64,000 nucleotides of DNA from Salsipaludibacter sp963735045 (GTDB taxonomy: Bacteria; Actinomycetota; Nitriliruptoria; Nitriliruptorales; Nitriliruptoraceae). Made by a program: the position numbers and the translations under genes. The stretch lies in the NCBI GenBank assembly GCA_963735045.1, contig CAVTIZ010000003.1:1936244-2000243 (forward strand), given 5' to 3'. Below are positions 41,899-49,330 of this stretch, in pieces. Numbering within the stretch: the first letter of the stretch is position 1; the number at the start of each line of letters is the position of its first letter. The notes beneath the pieces are model-generated. The model saw only the letters and a list, made by a program, of their open reading frames with translations, searched no databases and was not told the DNA's origin.

Positions 41899-42714
41899 TC
41901 AGTGGCCCGTGACGCGATCGGCCTCGCGGTCGTCGAACACCACCTGGCGGGCGACCTTGCGGGCCAGGCCCTCGTTGTGGCCCCGGCGGGCGAGGAAGCC
42001 CACGAGACGTCGGAAGGTGGTCTCGGCGTCGAGGCCGCGGTAGGACTGCGCCTTGCGGGCGGCCACGTCGAAGGCGACGGCTTCGGGGTCGCGGTCGCCG
42101 ATCCGGTCCATGGCCTCGTCGATGACGTCGTCGGGCAGTTCGCGCGTGCGCAGGTCGGCGCGCAGGCGACGGGGCGCATGGCCCTTGTCGCGGCCCTCCT
42201 CGACCAGGGCCCGGGCCATGGCGCGGTCGTCGACCAGTCCCTGCTCGGCGGCGTCGGCCAGGGCCAGTCGGATCGCGGCGGCCGGCACGTCCCGATCCGC
42301 GAGCTTGCGGGCCAGCCGAGGGGTCGACGCCGGCGTGGACGCCGTGGACCGTCGTACGAAGGCGAGGGCACGCGCGACCTCGTCGCCGAGTTCGGCCGGA
42401 GGTGTCGGGTCGGCCGAACTGGGCGACGGGGGCGCGTCGCCACCGGGGACCAGGTCGTGGCCCTCCCCGGGGACGGCCGGTGGGGCCTCCGTGGCCAACT
42501 GGGCGACCTCCCGACCCGACGGCGGCGGCAGGGGTGACTCGTCGGCGTCCGCGGGAGTGCCCTCGGGACTGCCGTCGGGGGTGCTGTCGGGGGTGCTGTG
42601 GGGGGGCGCGCCGGGAACGACCCGGATCTCCCGACGTTGCACCCCACGCTCGGCCAGCCAGTCCTCGGCCGAGCGGAAGGACGCGGACACGTCGTCGTCG
42701 ACGTGGTCGGTCAC
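41899..42714 (-). CDS. recX: Regulatory protein RecX with long acidic N-terminus
   Basis: 271 residues. GTG at 42714 overlaps the recA stop (GTGA). The C-terminal about 160 residues are the RecX three-helix repeats (ALAFVRRSTAST, LADRDVPAAAIRLALADAAE, YRGLDAETTFRRLVGFLARR). RecX inhibits RecA filaments. The first about 110 residues are low-complexity, rich in Pro, Ser, Asp and Glu (PDSTPDGSPEGTPADADESP), absent from typical 150-190 residue RecX proteins. Its expression is coupled to recA and so to DNA damage. Confidence 0.9.
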   Translation of the reverse strand: MTDHVDDDVSASFRSAEDWLAERGVQRREIRVVPGAPPHSTPDSTPDGSPEGTPADADESPLPPPSGREVAQLATEAPPAVPGEGHDLVPGGDAPPSPSSADPTPPAELGDEVARALAFVRRSTASTPASTPRLARKLADRDVPAAAIRLALADAAEQGLVDDRAMARALVEEGRDKGHAPRRLRADLRTRELPDDVIDEAMDRIGDRDPEAVAFDVAARKAQSYRGLDAETTFRRLVGFLARRGHNEGLARKVARQVVFDDREADRVTGH

Positions 42715-43745
42715 TCGTCGTCACCGTCCTCGGGCTCGTCGGCCGCCTCGTCGTCATCGGACGGGATGATGCCGAGCTTCTGCTTGACCAGGCGCTCGAC
42801 CTCCAGGGCGATGTCGGTGTGCTCCTTGAGGAAGGAGCGGGCGTTCTCGCGTCCCTGCCCCAGCTGCTCGCCGTCGTAGGTGTACCAGGCACCCGCCTTG
42901 CGGATGAAGCCCTCCTCGACCCCGATGTCGAGCAACGAGCCCTCGCGCGAGATGCCCTCGCCGTACATGATGTCGAACTCGGCCTTGCGGAACGGCGGGG
43001 CCACCTTGTTCTTGACGACCTTGACGCGGACCTTGTTGCCGACGATGTCCGTGCCGTCCTTGAGCGACTCGATCCGACGCACGTCCAACCGCACCGAGGA
43101 GTAGAACTTCAGGGCACGACCACCCGGCGTGGTCTCGGGCGAGCCGAACATGACCCCGATCTTCTCCCGCAGCTGGTTGATGAACACCGCGCAGGTCTGG
43201 GACTTGTTGAGCGACCCGGCCAACTTGCGCAGGGCCTGGGACATCAGCCGTGCCTGCAGGCCGACGTGGGTGTCGCCCATCTCGCCCTCGATCTCGGCGC
43301 GGGGCGTCAGCGCCGCCACCGAGTCGATGACCAGGATGTCCACGGCACTGGAGCGGATCAGCATGTCCGCGATCTCCAGCGCCTGTTCCCCGGTGTCGGG
43401 CTGGGACACCAGCAACTCGTCGATGTCGACCCCCAGGGCCCGGGCGTAGGTCGGGTCCAGGGCGTGCTCGGCGTCGATGAAGGCCGCGATGCCGCCGGCC
43501 TTCTGGGCCTCGGCGATGACGTGCAGGGCGACCGTGGTCTTGCCGCTGGACTCCGGGCCGAAGATCTCCACGACCCGGCCACGGGGCAGGCCCCCGACAC
43601 CCAGCGCCACGTCCAGGGACAGCGCGCCGGTGGGGATGGCCGGGACCGGGGGACGGTCGTCGTCACCCAGCTTCATCACCGATCCCTTGCCGAACTGCTT
43701 CTCGATCGAGGCCAGGGCGGCCTGGAGGGACTTGTCGCGGTCCAT
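42711..43745 (-). CDS. recA: RecA recombinase
   Basis: 344 residues, ATG at 43745. It forms ATP-dependent filaments on single-stranded DNA for recombination and triggers LexA self-cleavage. MDRDKSLQAALASIEKQFGK start, Walker A GPESSGKT at about 65-72, catalytic Glu in FIDAEHALD, Walker B ILVIDSVAAL, LexA/DNA loops (GEMGDTHVGLQARLMSQALR, GVMFGSPETTPGGRALKFYS) and an acidic C-terminus. No intein, unlike M. tuberculosis RecA. Two promoters: a RecA-NDp-like one at 43819-43840 and an upstream one with two LexA boxes at 43886-43925. recX follows with overlap. Confidence 0.98.
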   Translation of the reverse strand: MDRDKSLQAALASIEKQFGKGSVMKLGDDDRPPVPAIPTGALSLDVALGVGGLPRGRVVEIFGPESSGKTTVALHVIAEAQKAGGIAAFIDAEHALDPTYARALGVDIDELLVSQPDTGEQALEIADMLIRSSAVDILVIDSVAALTPRAEIEGEMGDTHVGLQARLMSQALRKLAGSLNKSQTCAVFINQLREKIGVMFGSPETTPGGRALKFYSSVRLDVRRIESLKDGTDIVGNKVRVKVVKNKVAPPFRKAEFDIMYGEGISREGSLLDIGVEEGFIRKAGAWYTYDGEQLGQGRENARSFLKEHTDIALEVERLVKQKLGIIPSDDDEAADEPEDGDDE

Positions 43746-43818
43746 GCGGGAATCCTTGTGCGGTGGGGCGGGTGTGCGGGTGGCTGGTCGTCCCAGTGTC
43801 GCTGGTGGCGTCGGTGGA

Positions 43819-43840
43819 ACCGTATTGACCGGGTGTGACA
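43819..43840 (-). promoter_or_regulatory. RecA-NDp-like (PafBC-type) proximal recA promoter
   Basis: On the minus strand TGTCA, 11 nt, TACGGT, fitting TGTCR-N3-N8-TAnnnT, about 75 nt before the recA start. It is the counterpart of the LexA-independent P1 promoter of mycobacterial recA and matches 32843-32865 nearly base for base. Confidence 0.62.
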
Positions 43841-43885
43841 GACCGGTGCAGGTGCTGTCGCGGCTGTGGACAGTCGGGCGTGCGG

Positions 43886-43901
43886 GCGAACGCCTGTTCG
43901 A
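43886..43901 (-). promoter_or_regulatory. LexA box of recA, proximal
   Basis: GCGAACGCCTGTTCGA, one base off the consensus at the outer left position. Just downstream of the -10 (TAGCCT, 43903-43908). Confidence 0.75.
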
Positions 43902-43902
43902 C

Positions 43903-43908
43903 AGGCTA
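43903..43908 (-). promoter_or_regulatory. -10 TAGCCT of the LexA-controlled recA promoter
   Basis: Minus-strand TAGCCT lies exactly between two LexA boxes, so LexA binding would block RNA polymerase on both sides. Confidence 0.55.
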
Positions 43909-43909
43909 G

Positions 43910-43925
43910 TCGAACGCGCGTTCGA
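43910..43925 (-). promoter_or_regulatory. LexA box of recA, distal
   Basis: TCGAACGCGCGTTCGA, a perfectly symmetrical LexA site. Confidence 0.85.
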
Positions 43926-43998
43926 TCGCCACGCACCTCGTCGCCGGGCCCGTCCACCCCCGGACCCCGTTCGGTGCGTGGCCGTCCCGACCCGTCAC

Positions 43999-44004
43999 TA
44001 GCCT
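43999..44004 (+). promoter_or_regulatory. -10 element TAGCCT of the exonuclease-GNAT gene
   Basis: TAGCCT is 31 nt before ATG 44036, on the opposite strand from the recA promoters. The LexA boxes lie about 75-115 nt upstream, so damage control of this gene is possible but unproven. Confidence 0.4.
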
Positions 44005-44035
44005 CGTTCCTCGTCACGACACCGGACCCCTGCAC

Positions 44036-45196
44036 ATGCCACGATTCGTCTTCATCGACACCGAGGCCACCGGCCTCGACCACGCCCGTCACGAACTGAC
44101 GGAGGTGGCCTGGATCGTGCGGTTCGAGGACGGCCACACCGAGACCCGGCAGTACTTCCCGGAGCACACGCTGGACGGCGCCGAGCCCACGGCGCTGGAG
44201 CTGACCCACTACCACGAGCGCATCGCGCCCAAGCCACGGACCCCGGCGACGGTGTGGCTGGGCCAGCTCCTGGCCGATGCCAACGGTGGCCACCTGGTGG
44301 GCGCCGTCCCCGACTTCGACGCCCAGCACCTGGCCCTGAGCTGCCGCAAGCTCGGGTTGACGCCGACGTGGGACCACCACCTCATCGACGTCGGCACGTT
44401 GGCGCTGCCGCTCATCGCCGAGGGGCCGGAGGGCCCGCGTTCGCTGGCCAAGACCTGCCGGGCACTGGGCGTCCCGCACGACGACCACCAGGCCCACGGC
44501 GCGCTCTACGACGCCCAGCAGGCGATGCGTGCCTTCGACGCCGTGTGGGAGCGCCTGGCCGCACTGCGGGCGTCCGACGAGCCACTGCCGCCGCCGGTCC
44601 CCCGCCACACCAACGGCCGCCCGACCCCCGACGTCCGGCTGCGGCCGGTCACCGAGCGCAACTGGCAGGAGGTCGCCGACGTGACCCCCCGCGACCACCA
44701 GCGCGCCTGGGTGTACCCGACCGCGGCCCGGTACCTCGTGCTGGCCCAGCACAGCGTGTGGGAGTCGCTGGCCATGGTCCAGGACGGCCACGTCGTGGGC
44801 CACGCGATGCTCGGCGACGAGGACGGCGTGGCCTGGATCGGTGGCTTCGTCGTGGATGCCGACCACCAGGGCCGCGGTGTGGGCGCGGCCGCCCGGGACG
44901 CCCTGCTGGCCGACCTCGGCGCGTCCGAGGTCCGCATCACCGTCCACCCGGACAACCACGACGCCACCCGCTTCTGGCGCTCGGCCGGGTTCGTAGCCCA
45001 CCGACGAGCACGACGACGAGGAGATCGTGTGGGTCCGGCCCGCCCCGGCAGGCGGCGAGGGGGACGGGGACGGGGACGGGCAGGGGGACGACCCCGCCTG
45101 AGGTCAGGCCGGCAGCGGCCAGGTGGCCACCGGGTGGTAGTGGGCGGGTCCCTCCCGGGCCGGGTGCGACCCCAGCACGGCCATGTCGGTCGGTGA
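44036..45196 (+). CDS. 3'-5' exonuclease domain fused to GNAT domain, C-terminus frameshifted
   Basis: As sequenced the frame codes for 386 residues, ATG 44036. The N-terminal DnaQ-like exonuclease (about 1-175) has the DEDDh motifs: FIDTEATGLD, DFDAQHLALS and AHGALYDAQ. The C-terminal GNAT (about 200-320) has VAWIGGFVVDADHQGRGVGA and an ITVHPDN-ATRFWRSAGF block. After SAGFV the frame turns into Arg/Gly-rich nonsense. Skipping one base near 44995 gives PTDEHDDEEIVWVRPAPAGG and an acidic Gly/Asp tail ending at 45101, two bases before the thpR stop. A +1 indel at 44995 is therefore likely. An exonuclease-acetyltransferase fusion is unusual; the substrate of the acetyltransferase is unknown. Confidence 0.8.
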   Translation: MPRFVFIDTEATGLDHARHELTEVAWIVRFEDGHTETRQYFPEHTLDGAEPTALELTHYHERIAPKPRTPATVWLGQLLADANGGHLVGAVPDFDAQHLALSCRKLGLTPTWDHHLIDVGTLALPLIAEGPEGPRSLAKTCRALGVPHDDHQAHGALYDAQQAMRAFDAVWERLAALRASDEPLPPPVPRHTNGRPTPDVRLRPVTERNWQEVADVTPRDHQRAWVYPTAARYLVLAQHSVWESLAMVQDGHVVGHAMLGDEDGVAWIGGFVVDADHQGRGVGAAARDALLADLGASEVRITVHPDNHDATRFWRSAGFVAHRRARRRGDRVGPARPGRRRGGRGRGRAGGRPRLRSGRQRPGGHRVVVGGSLPGRVRPQHGHVGR

Positions 45197-45721
45197 CCAC
45201 GACGGCACCGGGGTGGCGGCCAGGTGCCGGCGCAGTCCGGCGACGAACGGCGTCACGTCCCTGCGGCCACGGCCGCGACCGACCGTGACGTGGGGCCGCA
45301 GGCGGCGGCGCGGGCCCCCCACCGGGTCCCGCGACGGCTCGACGACCGCGGCCACGGCGGCGTGCAGGTCGACCAGCCAGTCGGTCCGGCCCACCTCGAC
45401 GGCCACGGCCCGGCCCAGCACGGTGACGTCGCCGACCACCAGGGGGGTGCGTGCCGGTGGGACCGCGGCGACGACCGGCCCGAGCGCCGACACGAGCTCG
45501 CGACGCCGCACGGCCCAGTCCGGTCCCGTGCGGCCGAGGAAGGCCAGCGTGACGTGCCAGCCCCCAGGTCGGGTGCGGCCCACGGCCCCGGCCCGGTCGC
45601 GAGCGGCGGCCGCGTCGACCAGCGGCACCAGCGCGTCCCGGACCGGCGCAGCCACCGGCAACGCGACGAACCACGTCGCCGGGACGTCCCCCGACGGTCC
45701 GTCGGGCCGGTCGCGGCTCAC
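45104..45721 (-). CDS. thpR: RNA 2',3'-cyclic phosphodiesterase (LigT/ThpR)
   Basis: 205 residues. GTG at 45721 overlaps the cinA stop (GTGA). A 2H phosphoesterase with both catalytic HxT tetrapeptides: GGWHVTLAFLG (about residue 55) and RPHVTVGRG (about 148). ATWFVALPVAAPVRDALVPL starts the fold as in bacterial LigT proteins. It hydrolyses 2',3'-cyclic phosphate ends of RNA in vitro; the cellular target is unclear. It is the last gene of the rodZ-rimO-pgsA-cinA-thpR chain. Confidence 0.9.
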   Translation of the reverse strand: MSRDRPDGPSGDVPATWFVALPVAAPVRDALVPLVDAAAARDRAGAVGRTRPGGWHVTLAFLGRTGPDWAVRRRELVSALGPVVAAVPPARTPLVVGDVTVLGRAVAVEVGRTDWLVDLHAAVAAVVEPSRDPVGGPRRRLRPHVTVGRGRGRRDVTPFVAGLRRHLAATPVPSWSPTDMAVLGSHPAREGPAHYHPVATWPLPA

Positions 45722-46968
45722 GCCCCGAGGCGGCGACGGACGGCGTCGATGGCGGCACTGGCGAGCCGGTCGCGCACGGCCTCGCGATCGCCCGGCAGGT
45801 GCCGCGACCACACGGCGGACCCGTCGACATCGGCGACGGCCCACGCGCACGTGCCCACGGCCACCCCGTCCTGGCCGTCCGGTCCGGCCACGCCGGTCGT
45901 GGCGACCCCGATGTCGGCCCCGAAGCGCTCCCGGACGGCCACGGCCAACGCCTCGGTCACCGGTTCGGACACCGGTGGGTGTGTCCGCAGCAGGTCCGGG
46001 TCGATGCCCGCCACGTCCACCTTGCTGTCGGTGGCATAGACCACCATCCCGCCCCGCAGGACCGCCGACACCCCCGGCACGGCGGCCAGGCGACTGCACA
46101 CCAGCCCGCCGGTGGCCGACTCGGCCACGGCCACGGTCCGGCCGGCGGCCTCCAGGGCATGCACGACCGCGAGCTCCAGGCCCTCGCCGTCGATGCCGAC
46201 CACCGACGGCCCGAGCACCGCCAACGTGGCGTCCACCCACGGCTGCGAGCGCCGGGCGACGTCGTCGCGGTCGTGGCCGGCCACCGTGAACTTGACCCGG
46301 ATCCCCCCGCGCGTGGCGAGGTAGGCGACGTCGACACCTGCCGCGGTGGCGTCCGCCTCGACCTCGCCGAGCCGCTCCGCGACGTCGGACTCCCCCAGCC
46401 CGGCGACGTGCACGACCCGCGTGACCAGCACCTGCCCGCCGGCACGTGCCAGCACCAGGTCGACCACGTGGCGGTCGAACAGCTCGCGAAGTTCCCACGG
46501 CACGCCGGGCAGCACGTGCAGGTCGACGTCACCGACCGCCAGGGAGAACCCGGGCGCGGTGCCGACCGGCGGCATCGCCGTCGACCCGGTCGGCACGTCG
46601 GCCTGCACCAGGTTGCTGGCCGGCATCCGGCGGTCGAAACGGGCCCAACGCTCCTCGATGGCCGCCACCAGGTCGTCACGACGATCCAGCTCGACCCCGG
46701 CGACCCGGGCCACGGCCTCACGCGTGCGGTCGTCGGAGGTCGGGCCGAGCCCACCCCCGACCACGACGACGTCGGCCCGGTCCATCGCCACCCGCAGCGC
46801 GTCCACCAGTTCGTCGAGGTCGTCGGACACCGCCACGGTCAGGCGCGGCGTGACCCCGAGCTCGCGCAGTCGACTGGCCACGAAGGCCGCGTTGGTGTCG
46901 ACCTGGTCACCCCCGACCACCTCGGTGCCCACCGACACGATCGCGCCACGAAGCCCGTCGCCGGTCAC
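45718..46968 (-). CDS. cinA: Competence/damage-inducible protein CinA
   Basis: 416 residues from GTG 46968. N-terminal COG1058 domain (SVGTEVVGGDQVDTNAAFVA, VVVVGGGLGPTSDDRT, LHVLPGVPWELRELFD) fused to the C-terminal PncC nicotinamide-mononucleotide amidohydrolase domain (VAVAESATGGLVCSRLAAVP, GGMVVYATDSKV, GVATTGVAGPDGQDGVAVGT). The fusion salvages NMN and hydrolyses ADP-ribose or oxidised NAD derivatives. pgsA-cinA adjacency is common in bacteria, and cinA often sits near recA. Confidence 0.94.
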   Translation of the reverse strand: MTGDGLRGAIVSVGTEVVGGDQVDTNAAFVASRLRELGVTPRLTVAVSDDLDELVDALRVAMDRADVVVVGGGLGPTSDDRTREAVARVAGVELDRRDDLVAAIEERWARFDRRMPASNLVQADVPTGSTAMPPVGTAPGFSLAVGDVDLHVLPGVPWELRELFDRHVVDLVLARAGGQVLVTRVVHVAGLGESDVAERLGEVEADATAAGVDVAYLATRGGIRVKFTVAGHDRDDVARRSQPWVDATLAVLGPSVVGIDGEGLELAVVHALEAAGRTVAVAESATGGLVCSRLAAVPGVSAVLRGGMVVYATDSKVDVAGIDPDLLRTHPPVSEPVTEALAVAVRERFGADIGVATTGVAGPDGQDGVAVGTCAWAVADVDGSAVWSRHLPGDREAVRDRLASAAIDAVRRRLGA

Positions 46969-47630
46969 GCGTCGGGTTCGCGCATCAGCTTGACCACGTG
47001 GCGGGCGTAGTCCAGCCCCGACAGGACGGTGGCGACCACGGCCAGCACCAGCGCGGTCGACCGCAGCGCCGCGGGCACGCCCGGCATCAGGTACAGCAGC
47101 ACGGCGATGACCTGGACCACGGTCTTGATCTTGCCCCAGATCGATGCCGGCAACACCAGGTCACGGCGCCGCACCAGCCCGACCCGCAGCAGCGTGACGG
47201 CGACCTCGCGCGCCACGATCACCCACACCGCCCACCACGGCAGCTCCCCGACCGAGGCCAGCGACGCCAACGACCCGATGATCAACAGCTTGTCCGCGAT
47301 CGGGTCGGCCAACTGTCCCCACGCGGTCACGCCGTGGTACCGGCGGGCGACCCAGCCATCGATGGAGTCCGTCAGCGCGGCGAACAGGAAGATCGAGAAC
47401 ACCCACCAGCGCGAGTAGGCGTCGCCGGCCGCCAGCAGCCACAGGATCACGGGCACCAGCAGCACCCGCAGGAAGGTCACCGCGTTGGGGAGGTTGAACG
47501 GGTGGGGCTGCTCCTGGCGCAACTCGTCGGCCGCCAGCGGCTCGGGGTCGGCCAGCACGCCGTCCCCGCCGTGGTCGTCGCCGTCCGCGTCCGGCGGACC
47601 GGACGGCGTGGTGGCGGCGTCGTCGTTCAT
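46965..47630 (-). CDS. pgsA: CDP-diacylglycerol--glycerol-3-phosphate 3-phosphatidyltransferase
   Basis: 221 residues, ATG at 47630 overlapping the rimO stop (ATGA). It makes phosphatidylglycerol phosphate. The CDP-alcohol phosphotransferase motif is complete: DSIDGWVARRYHGVTAWGQL followed by ADPIADK. Five or six membrane helices begin at about residue 48. A 45-residue acidic N-terminus (DADGDDHGGDG) precedes them and is longer than in most PgsA proteins. The pgsA-cinA adjacency fits the family's context. Confidence 0.93.
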   Translation of the reverse strand: MNDDAATTPSGPPDADGDDHGGDGVLADPEPLAADELRQEQPHPFNLPNAVTFLRVLLVPVILWLLAAGDAYSRWWVFSIFLFAALTDSIDGWVARRYHGVTAWGQLADPIADKLLIIGSLASLASVGELPWWAVWVIVAREVAVTLLRVGLVRRRDLVLPASIWGKIKTVVQVIAVLLYLMPGVPAALRSTALVLAVVATVLSGLDYARHVVKLMREPDA

Positions 47631-49330
47631 CCGACGCGCCCGACCAGGTCCACCCCGAGCGTGTCGACGACCTCGACCTCGACCAGGTCCCCGACCGCGA
47701 CGGCGGCGGGCCGGCCGTCACCGTCGACCAGCACGACCTCGCCGTCGGCCTCGGGGGCCTCGCGATGGCTGCGGCCCACGACCTCGGTCGTGGCACCGTC
47801 GGAGCGTGCCTGCTCGACCAGGACCCGCACGCGGTCGCCGACCCGGCGGCGGGCACGGCGGTCACTGGCACGCTCGACCACCTCGGCCACGCGATCGCGT
47901 CGACGGGTGGCGACGTCGGCCGGGACGTGGTCGGCCAGGTCCACCGCCGGCGTCCCGTCCTCGTCGGAGTAGGTGAACAGGCCGACGAAGTCCAGCTCGT
48001 GGGTGTCGAGGAAGGCCATGAGCTCCTCGACGTGGGACTCCTCCTCGCCGGGGAAGCCCAGGATGAAGTTGCTGCGGACGGCCGCGTCGGGAGACAGCTC
48101 ACGGATGCGCTCCAGCAGCGCACCGAAGCGGTCGGGGCTGCCCGAGCGGGCCATCGCGCGCAGGACCGGCGCCGACACGTGCTGCAGCGACAGGTCGAAG
48201 TAGTCCACGACCTCGTCGATGCGCACCATCGCCTCGAGCAGGTCGGGTCGCAACTCGGCCGGCTGCAGGTACATCAGGCGGATCCGCTCGATCCCGTCGA
48301 CGTCGGCCAGGGCCTGCAGCAGGTGCGGGGCCAGGTCACGGCCACCGGGGTGGCCACGCCACTGGCCCAGGTCCTTGCCCCACGAGGTCGTGTTCTCCGA
48401 CACCAGGACCAGTTCACGGGTGCCCTGCCCGGCCAGCCAGGTCGCCTCGGCCACCAGTTCGTCGATGCCGCGTGAGCGGAATCGTCCGCGGAAGGACGGG
48501 ATGGCGCAGAACGTGCACAGTCGGTCGCAGCCCGACGCGATCTTGAGGTAGGCCCACGTGCCGTCGGCGGCCCGCCGCGGTGGGAACAGCGGGCCCGACG
48601 CCGGGGCCTGGTCGGCGGTGGCCAACCCGTCACGGTCCGCCGTCGCGGCGACGGGAACGGCCAGCGGGTCGATGATGCTGGTGGCGTCGGCCGTCCCGAC
48701 GGCCTCGGGGACCGCGGCCATCCAACGAGCCGCACCCCCCTGATCGGTCCGGTGATCGGCCCCGTCGTCGGCCCCAGTGTCCGTCCCGGTGCCCGGCTCG
48801 GTGTCCGGACCCGACGTCACCGACACCACCGGCAGGGCGCGACCGGGCAGCACCGACGGGGCGGTCGAGGCCTCGACGCCGATGACGCGATCGTGGCGAC
48901 GCCCGGCCAGGATGTCGTCGACCAGTCCGGGCAGTCGGGGGTAGCCGGCGAACCCGACGATGGCGTCGGCCTCGGGCAACGACTCCGACAGTTCCCGGGG
49001 GTAGCGCTGGGCCATGCAGCCGATCACCACGACACCGCGTGCCGACCGCGCACCCGACGCGTCGTCGCCACGAGCCGGGTCCTTGAGGTCGGCCGCGGCC
49101 AGGATCGTGTCCACCGACTCCTGCTTGGCCGGCTCGATGAAGGTGCAGGTGTTGACCAGCACCACGTCGGCGGTCGTGGCGTCGTCGACGACCTGGTGGT
49201 GGGCACCGAGCAGGCCGGCGAGCTGGTCGCTGTCGACCTCGTTGCGACCGCACCCCAGGGTCACGATGGCGACCCTGGACGCCACCGGGTCGTCGGTGTC
49301 GATCGGGCCGGGTGCCGGCGTGGTCGTCAT
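47627..49330 (-). CDS. rimO: Ribosomal protein uS12 methylthiotransferase RimO, with insertion
   Basis: 567 residues, ATG at 49330 overlapping the rodZ-like stop (ATGA). Radical-SAM enzyme that modifies an Asp of ribosomal protein uS12. It has the MTTase Cys (TLGCGRNEVDSDQL, NTCTFIEPAKQES, VIGCMAQRY), radical-SAM CDRLCTFC, FILGFPGEEESHVEEL and a C-terminal TRAM. Compared with about 440-490 residue relatives it has an extra roughly 90-residue linker (about residues 160-250) rich in Thr, Asp, Gly and Ala between the MTTase and radical-SAM domains. The enzyme is otherwise complete. Confidence 0.93.
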   Translation of the reverse strand: MTTTPAPGPIDTDDPVASRVAIVTLGCGRNEVDSDQLAGLLGAHHQVVDDATTADVVLVNTCTFIEPAKQESVDTILAAADLKDPARGDDASGARSARGVVVIGCMAQRYPRELSESLPEADAIVGFAGYPRLPGLVDDILAGRRHDRVIGVEASTAPSVLPGRALPVVSVTSGPDTEPGTGTDTGADDGADHRTDQGGAARWMAAVPEAVGTADATSIIDPLAVPVAATADRDGLATADQAPASGPLFPPRRAADGTWAYLKIASGCDRLCTFCAIPSFRGRFRSRGIDELVAEATWLAGQGTRELVLVSENTTSWGKDLGQWRGHPGGRDLAPHLLQALADVDGIERIRLMYLQPAELRPDLLEAMVRIDEVVDYFDLSLQHVSAPVLRAMARSGSPDRFGALLERIRELSPDAAVRSNFILGFPGEEESHVEELMAFLDTHELDFVGLFTYSDEDGTPAVDLADHVPADVATRRRDRVAEVVERASDRRARRRVGDRVRVLVEQARSDGATTEVVGRSHREAPEADGEVVLVDGDGRPAAVAVGDLVEVEVVDTLGVDLVGRVG

